Of a DNA stretch of 64,000 bases, positions 51,407 through 59,044 are shown one piece after another; within the stretch, counting starts at the first letter, position 1, and each line of letters opens with the position of its first letter. The notes under the pieces were generated by a model. That model saw only the letters and a program-made list of their open reading frames with translations. It was not told the origin of the DNA and searched no databases. The position numbers and the translations under genes are program-made. The stretch spans positions 17,631 to 81,630 of the forward strand of contig NZ_JACEZS010000025.1 in assembly GCF_014042365.1 (NCBI RefSeq), in the 5' to 3' direction. Origin of the DNA: Rugamonas fusca (GTDB taxonomy: Bacteria; Pseudomonadota; Gammaproteobacteria; Burkholderiales; Burkholderiaceae_D).

Positions 51407-52663
51407 TTATTCGGCCGCTGCGCGCGCCGCCGCCTCGCGCAGCTTGTCCTTCTTGCTCTTGCGCTTGCCCTTGATGCCGCCGTTGACGGTGTCCGTCACG
51501 GACGCCACGGCGACCGGGGCAGCCGTCTCCTTCAGCTCAAAACCAGCCACCTGCTCGCGCGGCAGCAGGAAACCGTTGCGCTTTTCGATCAGGCGGAAAT
51601 GCGCTTCCGTCTCCGCGCTCACGAAGCTGACGGCCACCCCGCTCTCGCCCGCCCGGCCGGTGCGGCCGATGCGGTGCGTGTAATCGACGGCAGAACGGGG
51701 CAAATCGTAATTGACCACGGCCGGCAGGCGGGCGATGTCGATGCCGCGCGCCGCCACGTCGGTGGCCACCAGCACCTGCAAGCGGCTGGCCTTGAAGTCG
51801 GCCAGCACCTCGGTGCGCGCGCCCTGGCTGAATTCACCGTGGAAGGCCGCCGCGCGGATGCCGTTGCGCTGCAGCTTGTCGGCCACGTGTTCGGCCGCGT
51901 ACTTGGTGGCCACGAACACCAGCACGCGCGGCCACTTATGCGTCAGGATCAGGTGCTTGAGCAGCTGCGTGCGGCGCGGCGCATCGACCACGATGGCGCG
52001 CTGCGCGATATCGGGCTTGCTGACCGGCTCGGACAGCACCTCGATGCGTGCCGGCTGGTGCAGCATGCGGTCGGCCAGCGCCTGCACGTCCGGTGGGAAG
52101 GTGGCCGAGAAAAACAGGTTCTGGCGCTGCTTGGGCAGCAGTTCCAGGATACGCGCCAGCTCCTCGCTGAACCCCAGGTCCAGCAGGCGGTCGGCCTCGT
52201 CCAGCACCAGCATGGCCGTGCGCGAAATCTTCAGCGCGTTGTGGTCGATCAGGTCCAGCAGGCGGCCCGGCGTGGCCACCACGATGTCGGCCCCGCCGCG
52301 CAGCGCCATCATCTGCGGGTTGATCGACACGCCGCCGAACACGATCGACACCTTGACCGGGATCGTCAGGTGCTGCGCCAGCCGGCGGATAGCTTCGCCT
52401 ACCTGGGCCGCCAGTTCGCGCGTGGGCACCAGTACCAGGCCATGCAGCTGGCGCGGGCCGCTGCGGTTGTCGAGCAGCGACTGCAGCAGCGGCAGCGCGA
52501 AGGCCGCCGTCTTGCCCGAGCCGGTCTGCGCCGCGCCCAGTACGTCCTGGCCGCCCAGGATGGCGGGAATGGCGGCGCGCTGGATCGCGGTTGGCTCCTG
52601 GTAGCCGATTTCGGCCACGGCGTTGATAAGCGAGGGAGCGAGGCCCAGCGAGGAAAATGACAT
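51407..52663 (-). CDS. rhlE: DEAD-box RNA helicase (RhlE type)
   Basis: A 418-residue helicase. Motifs in order are the Q motif (GYQEPTAIQRAAIP), I (AQTGSGKTAA), Ia (PTRELAAQV), II (VLDEADRLL), III (SATF), V (VATDVAARGIDI) and VI (HRIGRTGRAG). The C-terminal tail is basic (GIKGKRKSKKDKLREAA), as in RhlE relatives that bind structured RNA or ribosomal precursors. It is a single gene, with a divergent dipeptidase gene upstream. The symbol is assigned by resemblance. Confidence 0.9.
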   Translation of the reverse strand: MSFSSLGLAPSLINAVAEIGYQEPTAIQRAAIPAILGGQDVLGAAQTGSGKTAAFALPLLQSLLDNRSGPRQLHGLVLVPTRELAAQVGEAIRRLAQHLTIPVKVSIVFGGVSINPQMMALRGGADIVVATPGRLLDLIDHNALKISRTAMLVLDEADRLLDLGFSEELARILELLPKQRQNLFFSATFPPDVQALADRMLHQPARIEVLSEPVSKPDIAQRAIVVDAPRRTQLLKHLILTHKWPRVLVFVATKYAAEHVADKLQRNGIRAAAFHGEFSQGARTEVLADFKASRLQVLVATDVAARGIDIARLPAVVNYDLPRSAVDYTHRIGRTGRAGESGVAVSFVSAETEAHFRLIEKRNGFLLPREQVAGFELKETAAPVAVASVTDTVNGGIKGKRKSKKDKLREAAARAAAE

Positions 52664-52827
52664 GACAGCCTTCTTGCGTTGATTCTGCGGTAAATAATCC
52701 GCCAGTATAAAGCAGCGCGGCCGCGCCAGAGGACATCCTCGATTGCCCTGGACAGGCTTTTCATGGGAACATAGGGCGCCTGCGGTTGTATGACGCATAA
52801 CTAAATTGACGAAATGAGTACGCGCTG

Positions 52828-53817
52828 ATGATCAACTGGGACGCCCACGCCTGCCTGCCACAACACCCGCAAGCCGACTTCACGCCGGTGGACCAGCTGC
52901 ATGCGGCCGGCGTCAACTACGTCTCGCTCAACGTGGGCGCGGACATGAACCCCGTGTCGCAGGTCATGTCCGTGATCGCCGGCTACCGCGCCACCATCGC
53001 CGCCCACCCCGAGCGCTACGTGCTCGTCGCGAGCGTGGACGACATCATCCAGGCCGCGGCCGACGGCCGCATGGCCCTCAGCTTCGACCTGGAAGGCGCC
53101 ATGCCGCTGCTGGACCAGCCGGAGATGGTGGCCCTGTATGCCCAGCTGGGCGTGCGCCAGATCCACTTCGCCTACAACCGCAACAACAGCGTGGCCGACG
53201 GCTGCCACGACGTGGCGCGCGGCCTGACGGGACTGGGACACCGCATGGTGGCCGCCGTCAACGACGCCGGCATCCTGATGGACTGCTCGCACACGGGCCG
53301 CCGCTGCAGCCTGGAGATCATGGCCGCCTCGGCCAAGCCCGTCATCTTCAGCCACGCCAACCCGCTGGCGCTGGTGCAGCATGGCCGCAACGTGAGCGAC
53401 GAACAGATCCAGGCCTGCGCCGGCACGGGCGGCGTGGTGTGCGTGTCCGGCCTGTCCTGGTTCCTCGGCAGCGAGCGGCCAGGCGCGGACGACGTGGCGC
53501 GCCACGTGGCCTACATCGCCGAGCTGGTGGGCGTAGCGCACGCCGGCATCGGCCTCGATATCTGCTTCCAGCAACCGGGCCTGGACGACACCCCGCCCGG
53601 CGTGTTCGATCCAGGCCACTGGTGGCCCGCGTCGGCCGGCTACGACGCCAGCCGCCCGCCCAGCTTCACGCCGCCATCCGTGTGGCGCGAACTGGCGCCG
53701 GCCCTGCGCCGCACCGGCATGAACAATGCCGAAATCGAGCAGGTCCTGGGCCGCAACATGATGCGGGTGGCGCAGCAGGTGTGGGGAACGCCCCAGCAGA
53801 TGCTCAAGGCGGCATGA
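52828..53817 (+). CDS. M19-family membrane dipeptidase-like hydrolase
   Basis: A 329-residue zinc hydrolase of the renal dipeptidase family. The first metal pair is in INWDAHACLP (DxH), the bridging glutamate in SFDLEGAMPLL, and histidines lie in MDCSHTGRR and VIFSHANP. The GIGLDICFQ stretch supplies the remaining aspartate. There is no signal peptide, so it is cytosolic. Some family members act on D-amino-acid or proline-betaine-like substrates. Nothing adjacent points to a pathway. It is divergent from rhlE. Confidence 0.88.
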   Translation: MINWDAHACLPQHPQADFTPVDQLHAAGVNYVSLNVGADMNPVSQVMSVIAGYRATIAAHPERYVLVASVDDIIQAAADGRMALSFDLEGAMPLLDQPEMVALYAQLGVRQIHFAYNRNNSVADGCHDVARGLTGLGHRMVAAVNDAGILMDCSHTGRRCSLEIMAASAKPVIFSHANPLALVQHGRNVSDEQIQACAGTGGVVCVSGLSWFLGSERPGADDVARHVAYIAELVGVAHAGIGLDICFQQPGLDDTPPGVFDPGHWWPASAGYDASRPPSFTPPSVWRELAPALRRTGMNNAEIEQVLGRNMMRVAQQVWGTPQQMLKAA

Positions 53818-53923
53818 GCGCGGGGCGCCAGCGCGGCCGGGTCCAGGCGCTCCGTGTCCGAGCATCGTACTCCGGAGGTGAGGGATTGCAAACCTCACCA
53901 CACCTTGCAGCCTGAGGGCGCGG

Positions 53924-54718
53924 TCACACTGGCGGCGCCGGCGTATGACCGGCGACGATGAGCTGCACGCCAACGGCCTCCAGCGCGGCGCCGATGGCGG
54001 CCGGCGGTGGCTGGTCCGTCACCAGCACGTCGATGGCGTCGAACGTGCACAGGCGGTGCATGAACGCCTTGCTGAACTTGGCGCTGTCCGCCACCACGAT
54101 CACCTGGCTGGCTTGGCCCATCATGGCCTGCTTGAGCGAGGCTTCCTCGTCCGAGGGGCAGGTCAGACCCTGCGGGTCGATGGCGCAGGCGCCGAGGATC
54201 AGCTTATCGAACTGGAACTGCGCCAGGCCGAGCCGCGTTTGCGCCCCTTCCAGGCTGCGCTGCCAGGCGTTGAAGCGGCCGCCCAGCACGTGCAGTTCCA
54301 CACCTTCCCTCTGGCCGAACGCCTCGGCCACGTCGATCGAATTGGTCACCACATTCAATGGCGTCGCGCTGGTGGCGCGGGCCACGGCCAGCACCGTGGT
54401 GGAGGTATCGAACAGGACGCGGTCGCCATCGCGCAGCAGCGCGGCGGCCGCGTGGCCGATCGCCTGCTTGGCGCTGGAGGCGGCCGTGCGCTGGGCGTAC
54501 TGCTCCACCTGCCGGCTTTGCGGCGGCAGCACCGCGCCGCCGCGCACGCGCAGCGCGCGGCCAGCCGCGTCCAGCCGCACCACGTCGCGCCGGGCCGTGT
54601 CGCGCGTCACCCCGAACAACTTGCAGATGTCCTCGATGCCGATACGGTAGTGCTGGTCCAGGTAAGCGCGGATCGCGTCGAGGCGTTCAGCCTGGGGCAA
54701 GGTGCCGTGCTTGTTCAT
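53924..54718 (-). CDS. DeoR/GlpR-family transcriptional regulator
   Basis: A 264-residue regulator. The N-terminal DeoR helix-turn-helix reads RIGIEDICKLFGVTRDTARRDVVRLDAAG at about 25-55. The effector domain (about 80-250) includes RTAASSAKQAIGHAAAALLRDGDRVLFDTSTTV, the sugar-phosphate-isomerase-like fold that binds phosphosugars. It is the last gene of an operon with an oxidoreductase and a UPF0303 protein. Its ATG at 54718 overlaps the previous stop by 4 bases. Confidence 0.92.
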   Translation of the reverse strand: MNKHGTLPQAERLDAIRAYLDQHYRIGIEDICKLFGVTRDTARRDVVRLDAAGRALRVRGGAVLPPQSRQVEQYAQRTAASSAKQAIGHAAAALLRDGDRVLFDTSTTVLAVARATSATPLNVVTNSIDVAEAFGQREGVELHVLGGRFNAWQRSLEGAQTRLGLAQFQFDKLILGACAIDPQGLTCPSDEEASLKQAMMGQASQVIVVADSAKFSKAFMHRLCTFDAIDVLVTDQPPPAAIGAALEAVGVQLIVAGHTPAPPV

Positions 54719-55194
54719 CGTTGCGATTCCAGGTAGGCGCGCAGCACGGATGTCACCAGTTCGTGGTCTTCCTGCTGCGGCAGGCCGGAGACCGTCACCG
54801 TGCCGATCACGCCGGTGCCGCGCAGGGACAGCGGAAACGCGCCGCCATGGGCGGCGAAGTCGGCGGGATTGACGCCGCTGTCGGCCTCGAAGGTCTTGCC
54901 CTTGCTGCGGTACTGCGTGCCCACGTGCCACGAACTGCGGCCATAGCGCTGCACCACGTTGTTCTTGCGGCGCACCCAGTGGCTGTTGTCCGGCGTGGTG
55001 CCGGCCATCGCGTGGTGGAACAGCTGGTGGCCATTGCGGGTGATATCGACCGTGATGGCCTTGCCCAGCGCATGGGCGCGCTCCACCAGCTTGAGGCCCA
55101 GCGCCAGCGCATCGCCGTTCGAGAAGGCGGTGAACTGCAATTCTTCCTCTTCGCGGACCAATGCCGCCAGCGTGCTGCCGTAGTCTGCCTGCAT
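54715..55194 (-). CDS. UPF0303/HbpS-like protein (heme-degrading domain family)
   Basis: A 159-residue protein with the UPF0303 pattern: KAITVDITRNGHQLFHHAMAGTTPDN, then SHWVRRKNNVVQRYGRSS, and FAAHGGAFPLSLRGTGVIGTVTVSGLPQQEDHELV near the end. Members are annotated as heme-degrading or GlcG/HbpS relatives and are often next to sugar oxidoreductases and regulators. The biochemical role is not proven. A GGGAGG ribosome-binding site precedes the ATG at 55194, and it sits between the oxidoreductase and the DeoR regulator genes. Confidence 0.85.
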   Translation of the reverse strand: MQADYGSTLAALVREEEELQFTAFSNGDALALGLKLVERAHALGKAITVDITRNGHQLFHHAMAGTTPDNSHWVRRKNNVVQRYGRSSWHVGTQYRSKGKTFEADSGVNPADFAAHGGAFPLSLRGTGVIGTVTVSGLPQQEDHELVTSVLRAYLESQR

Positions 55195-55207
55195 GTCGCC
55201 CTCCCTA

Positions 55208-56248
55208 TTAAGCGAAATCGATGGTGCGGCGTTCACGATGGCTGCGGTAGGCGCACTCGATCACGCGCACCACGGCCACCGCGTCCTCGGCCGCCACGGG
55301 CGGCGGCGTGCCTTCGGCGATGGCCTGGTGGATGCCGGCGTAATAAGTCCGGTAATCGCCGGGGATGGAGGCGATTACGCGGCTGGCGCCATCGGCGCCG
55401 GTGATGGTGGCGTAATTGGCCGGCAGGTCGTGGCCCCAGCCGGCATCGCCTGGGCGGCCGCCCCCCTTCAGCGTATCTTCCTGGGTATCGACGCCGTACT
55501 TGATGAAGCTGCCCTGCGCGCCGTGGACTTCATAGCGCGGGCCGGGCGCGCGTACCAGCGCGCTTGCGTGCAGCATGGCCTTACGGTCGCCGTAGTCCAG
55601 CACCAGTTCGAACGCATCTTCCACTTGCGCGCCCTGGCGCTGGATGCAGACCTGCGCCGTGACGGCGCGCGGAAGGCCGAACAGTTGCAAGGCCTGGTCG
55701 ATCAGGTGCGAGCCCAGGTCCCACAGCACGCCCGATCCCGGCTGCGCCTCTGACTTCCAGCTGCGCTTCACTTGCGGCGAATAGCGGTCGAAATGGGCGC
55801 GGTAGGTGTGGATGGGGCCCAGCTCGCCCGAAGCCACGGTGTGGCGCAGCGTGAGGAAGTCGCCGTCCCAGCGCCGGTTGTGGTACACGCTCAGCAGCAA
55901 GCCCTGCTCTTTGGCCAGCGCCACCAGCGCCTCCCCCTCGGCCGAGGACAGCACGAACGGCTTGTCCACCACCACATGCTTGCCCGCCTGCAGTGCGGCC
56001 TTGGCCAGCGCATAGTGGCTGGCGTTGGGCGTACAGACCACGACCAGGGCGATGGCGGGATCGTCCAGCATGGCTTGTGGCGTGTCGTCCCGCGTGACAC
56101 CGGGATAGGCGCGGGTCAATGCGTCCGGATCGGCGCTGCGGCTGGCGACGCGGGCCAGCCGCAGGCTGGGCGTGGCGGCTATCATCGGCGCATGAAAAAT
56201 GGCACCGCCGACGCCATAGCCAATCAAACCTACGTTATATCGCTGCAT
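55208..56248 (-). CDS. Gfo/Idh/MocA-family oxidoreductase
   Basis: A 346-residue NAD(P)-dependent enzyme. The Rossmann motif GLIGYGVGGAIFHAPM starts at about residue 8. The catalytic lysine is in VVVDKPFVLSS (the EKP motif as DKP). The C-terminal domain includes the ELGPIHTYRAHFDRYSPQ stretch. It probably acts on a sugar, inositol or sugar acid. It is first in a minus-strand operon with UPF0303 and DeoR genes. Its promoter must lie in the region right before the mobile-element boundary. Confidence 0.92.
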   Translation of the reverse strand: MQRYNVGLIGYGVGGAIFHAPMIAATPSLRLARVASRSADPDALTRAYPGVTRDDTPQAMLDDPAIALVVVCTPNASHYALAKAALQAGKHVVVDKPFVLSSAEGEALVALAKEQGLLLSVYHNRRWDGDFLTLRHTVASGELGPIHTYRAHFDRYSPQVKRSWKSEAQPGSGVLWDLGSHLIDQALQLFGLPRAVTAQVCIQRQGAQVEDAFELVLDYGDRKAMLHASALVRAPGPRYEVHGAQGSFIKYGVDTQEDTLKGGGRPGDAGWGHDLPANYATITGADGASRVIASIPGDYRTYYAGIHQAIAEGTPPPVAAEDAVAVVRVIECAYRSHRERRTIDFA

Positions 56249-56624
56249 CCCTCACCCTCCATTACGCAAATCACTTATCGATTATAAGTTATTTGCGCAA
56301 TCGGTGTCACAATCGGTGTCAGGTCTGTCATTCGGACAGTCGCTGCGTACCATTGATTTTTCTCATGGTGCGCTCTTGCCATTGTCAGAGCGGCCTTAAC
56401 GAGACGTTGCTCACATAATACGACTCGGATCTTGCGAGGATTTCGATGGGCTCAATGAATGAGGGGGTGCTCCAGCACAGCCGATTTTCAAGGGCGGGAT
56501 ATAGATGACGCATGCACCGCGCGCTCTCGGCGCGCGAGGCTGGCGCGCAGCGCCAGCAGTTGGGCGATTCGGAGAGCCTTCGCCCCCTTCAGGGGGCTTC
56601 GTCTTCGAACCTGCCGCCTAGGCG

Positions 56625-56706
56625 CACCGTCTCCGTCCGCCACAATGCAAAAAGCCTCCCGCAGGGGAGGCTTTTTGCATTGTTCTGGCGGAGACGGTGT
56701 CCGCCA
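56625..56706. other. Possible attachment site: tRNA-Ser 3'-end-like sequence around a terminator
   Basis: On the minus strand CACCGTCTCCGCCA (56699-56686) looks like the last 14 bases of a tRNA, with CCA and a GTCTCC stem end as found in tRNA-Ser genes. The rest of a tRNA is missing here. On the plus strand a near copy with a 4-base insertion lies at 56625-56642. The P4-type integrase starts 186 bases to the right, so this could be attL left when an element inserted into a tRNA 3' end. The full tRNA should then lie beyond the right edge of the window. Confidence 0.4.
56644..56681. terminator. Perfect 17-bp bidirectional terminator
   Basis: Arms aatgcaaaaagcctccc and gggaggctttttgcatt pair perfectly across a 4-base loop (gcag). 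Each strand ends in a T-rich arm. It lies between the oxidoreductase operon promoter and the integrase gene. Confidence 0.85.
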
Positions 56707-56891
56707 TCCTTGCACAACAGTGACTATTAAACAACACCACCCAGTCTCAACTTCCCGTGCTACCAGAGAGAGAAGCCCTCACCCTCTGCCATTATTCGTC
56801 TCACCCAGTATCAATCACCCGCAATCTGTATTAGGATTTATGAGGGGTAGGAAGGCGGGTCGAAGGAATCGGACATCTTGGGAGGTTACGA

Positions 56892-58151
56892 ATGCCACGT
56901 ATCGCGGAAGAACTCGGGCCGCTTCAAGTTAAGCGCCTCACAACGCCAGGCTACCACGCCGTCGGGCATGTTGCAGGGCTGATGCTTCAGATTTCCAACT
57001 CTGGCACCCGATCATGGATACTGCGGGTTCAAGTCGGGGTTAAGCGACGGGAAATCGGATTGGGCGCCTACCCCGGCGTCACGCTGGCGATGGCACATGA
57101 AAAAGCGCAAGCCGTCCGCGACAAAATCGACGCGGGTATTGATCCTGTCGTGGAAAGGCTTGAGGCGAGGGAAAACATCCGGGAGCAACAGCAAGCGGCA
57201 AAAGCGCTCGCCTGGACGTTCCGCAGATGTGCTGAAGCCTACATTGACGCGAAAAAATCGGGCTGGCGCAACGAGAAGCATGGGAAGCAATGGATTAACA
57301 CTTTGAAAACCTACGCTTTCCCGACCCTTGGTGAAATGCCGGTCGGGACCATCAAGCTGGAGCATGTGCTGGCTGTGGTGGAACCGCACTGGGTGACGAT
57401 CAACGAAACCATCAACCGGGTGAGGAATCGTATAGAGCTGGTGCTGGACTGGGCCACGGTGCACCGATATCGAAATGGTGATAACCCGGCGCGTTGGAAG
57501 GGGAACTTGGACAAGTTACTTGCGGCGCGGTCGGTCGTCGCGCCCGTCGTTGGTCATCGTGCTGTACCGGCTGAAGACATGTTCGTTTTCATGCAGCGCC
57601 TGCGCCAGATACAGACCATGGGGGCGCGCTGCCTGGAATTCGTTATCTTGACGGCCTGCCGCTCTGGAGAGGCCCGCTTGGCGATTTGGGATGAAATTGA
57701 TTTACAGCGGCGAGTGTGGACAATCCCGGCCAACAGAATGAAGGCAATGCGTGAGCAGCGCGTACCGCTTTCCCTGCAAGTTGTCGCGCTCTTGGAAAAC
57801 CTGCCGCGAATGGTGGACGAGCCACTTATCTTCCCAGGGAGGAAATCTGGCACACCGCTGTCCGACATGACGCTGACCAAGATCATCAGGGATATGGGCG
57901 TAGATGCAGTACCGCATGGGTTCAGGGCGACATTTTCTAGTTGGGTGGCCTCGTCTACTGCCTACCCCATGGAAGTACGGGAAATGGCGCTGGCCCACGC
58001 CGTTGGCAATGACACCGTTACAGCCTATCAGCGTGACGATCTGTTCAAAAAACGCCGACTGCTAATGAAGGAATGGGCCAATTTCGTGGAAACCACCCCA
58101 GCGCCAGATGAACACGAAGACGCTCCAGAATTAGTGCCAAAAGATAAATAA
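56892..58151 (+). CDS. P4-type tyrosine integrase
   Basis: A 419-residue tyrosine recombinase with an N-terminal arm-binding (DUF4102-type) domain (about 1-95, with SRSWILRVQVGVKRREIGLGAYPGVTLAMAHEKA as a family pattern). The catalytic domain has the first arginine in LTACRSGEARLAIWDE, HGFRATFSSW (His-x-x-Arg), the late AHAVGN histidine position and the nucleophile tyrosine in VTAYQRDDL. Such enzymes insert elements into tRNA 3' ends. A tRNA-like sequence lies about 190 bases upstream. The gene appears intact. Confidence 0.94.
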   Translation: MPRIAEELGPLQVKRLTTPGYHAVGHVAGLMLQISNSGTRSWILRVQVGVKRREIGLGAYPGVTLAMAHEKAQAVRDKIDAGIDPVVERLEARENIREQQQAAKALAWTFRRCAEAYIDAKKSGWRNEKHGKQWINTLKTYAFPTLGEMPVGTIKLEHVLAVVEPHWVTINETINRVRNRIELVLDWATVHRYRNGDNPARWKGNLDKLLAARSVVAPVVGHRAVPAEDMFVFMQRLRQIQTMGARCLEFVILTACRSGEARLAIWDEIDLQRRVWTIPANRMKAMREQRVPLSLQVVALLENLPRMVDEPLIFPGRKSGTPLSDMTLTKIIRDMGVDAVPHGFRATFSSWVASSTAYPMEVREMALAHAVGNDTVTAYQRDDLFKKRRLLMKEWANFVETTPAPDEHEDAPELVPKDK

Positions 58152-58646
58152 ACAGATGATCAGTTGGGAGTCGTACCTCGCACAATCCTAAACGAAGTTT
58201 CACTTTCAGGAATAGAAATGGTTGAAATGAGGAAATTGTTACAATTCAAAAAAATCTTATCCTTGGCGGAGGCCGCTCAAAATCTGTCAACATTCGTCAA
58301 TCAGTCGATGACCGTTGGCGACATACTGAACTTCGGACTAGAAGGTAGTCTTCAACTCTCCGTCAACTTCCTCAGCCCAACCAAAGTTCGCGTCGGCGAC
58401 CGCTTGCCGGACGACATAGGCGGCGACGAAGGTATAAAGCTTTGCAGCCCCGTCGTCCATCGACCACCACAGGGTGGCCATTACACCAGGGTGGCTCCCG
58501 TCGTCTTGCTCAGTTTGAAGATCATGGATGGGAAATGCTAAGTGACAGCTCGCACTTCCACACAGGTGCGTTGTACAACGCTTTACGCAACACCAACGCA
58601 ACAGCGCCAACGCGGCGCAGCAACATAGTCCGGCCATGGCCGGGAC
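58152..58646. other. Island segment with one truncated gene
   Basis: This 495-base stretch includes the short ORF annotated at 58218-58541 and then AT/GC-mixed sequence without a clear gene. Codon use is unlike the flanking chromosome. Confidence 0.35.
58218..58541 (+). pseudogene. Truncated island protein, N-terminal part only
   Basis: A 107-residue ORF, MVEMRKLLQFKKILSLAEAA at the start. The pattern 'FKKILSLAEAAQNLS...VGDILNFGLEGSLQLSVNF' resembles N-termini of uncharacterised proteins that often sit next to integrases, with a helix-turn-helix-like EAAQNLS...VGDILNF core. The later half (PVVHRPPQGGHYTRVAP) no longer looks like the same family, so I read it as a gene broken by rearrangement or frameshift. 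Start 58218 follows AGGAA. Composition is lower in GC than the chromosome. Confidence 0.4.
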
Positions 58647-58940
58647 ATGGCATCGGTCGGCCGGCCCCAGCTCGACAGCAACATGCGCTACCTGGACGAT
58701 ATCACGCAGAACGTGCCGAGCGCAGTCGGCATCAACCACCAAGACAAATTCGTGCGCGGCCACGCCCTGCGCCGGGCCACGCTGGCGATCATCTACGAGC
58801 TGATGGACGTGGTGCGCAACCCTGGTTCGTGCGTGAGCTTTGACGTGCTACCCCAGCCATCCAATTGCTGGGTGGCCCCGACGTCCTTCTTGGCGGTAGC
58901 CTTGCTCACGTCCAGCAACTACGGAAAGCTGGTTGAATAG
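58647..58940 (+). pseudogene. Fragment of an unidentified gene
   Basis: A 97-residue ORF starting MASVGRPQLDSNMRYLDDIT. The first 60 residues look like genuine coding sequence of chromosomal GC content (KFVRGHALRRATLAIIYELMDVV), while the rest (about 70-97) is poorly coding. It may be the middle or end of a longer gene cut off on both sides. No family recognised. It lies between the truncated island gene and the minus-strand receptor. Confidence 0.35.
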
Positions 58941-59044
58941 AGCCACATGTCAATAGCACTTTAAAACTGCCTTGGTGGTGACTGACCGACCGGCGTGTTG
59001 CGCCACATCTCTTCCGACTGAGCTTGACGCTTCAGCCAAGCACG

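Larger units (their letters stand above)
56249..56891. other. Boundary region between chromosome and mobile element; no gene seen
   Basis: This 643-base stretch holds the promoter side of the oxidoreductase operon (to about 56420), then GC-rich sequence with short dyads (about 56515-56600), and then a strong hairpin and tRNA-3'-like sequences at 56625-56706. From 56710 to the integrase start it is plain AT-richer sequence. Small ORFs in it have no recognisable content. Confidence 0.5.

Noticed and set aside
56459..56932. Small plus-strand frame across the boundary region
   Set aside because: It runs through the terminator and the tRNA-like sequence and has no coding character.
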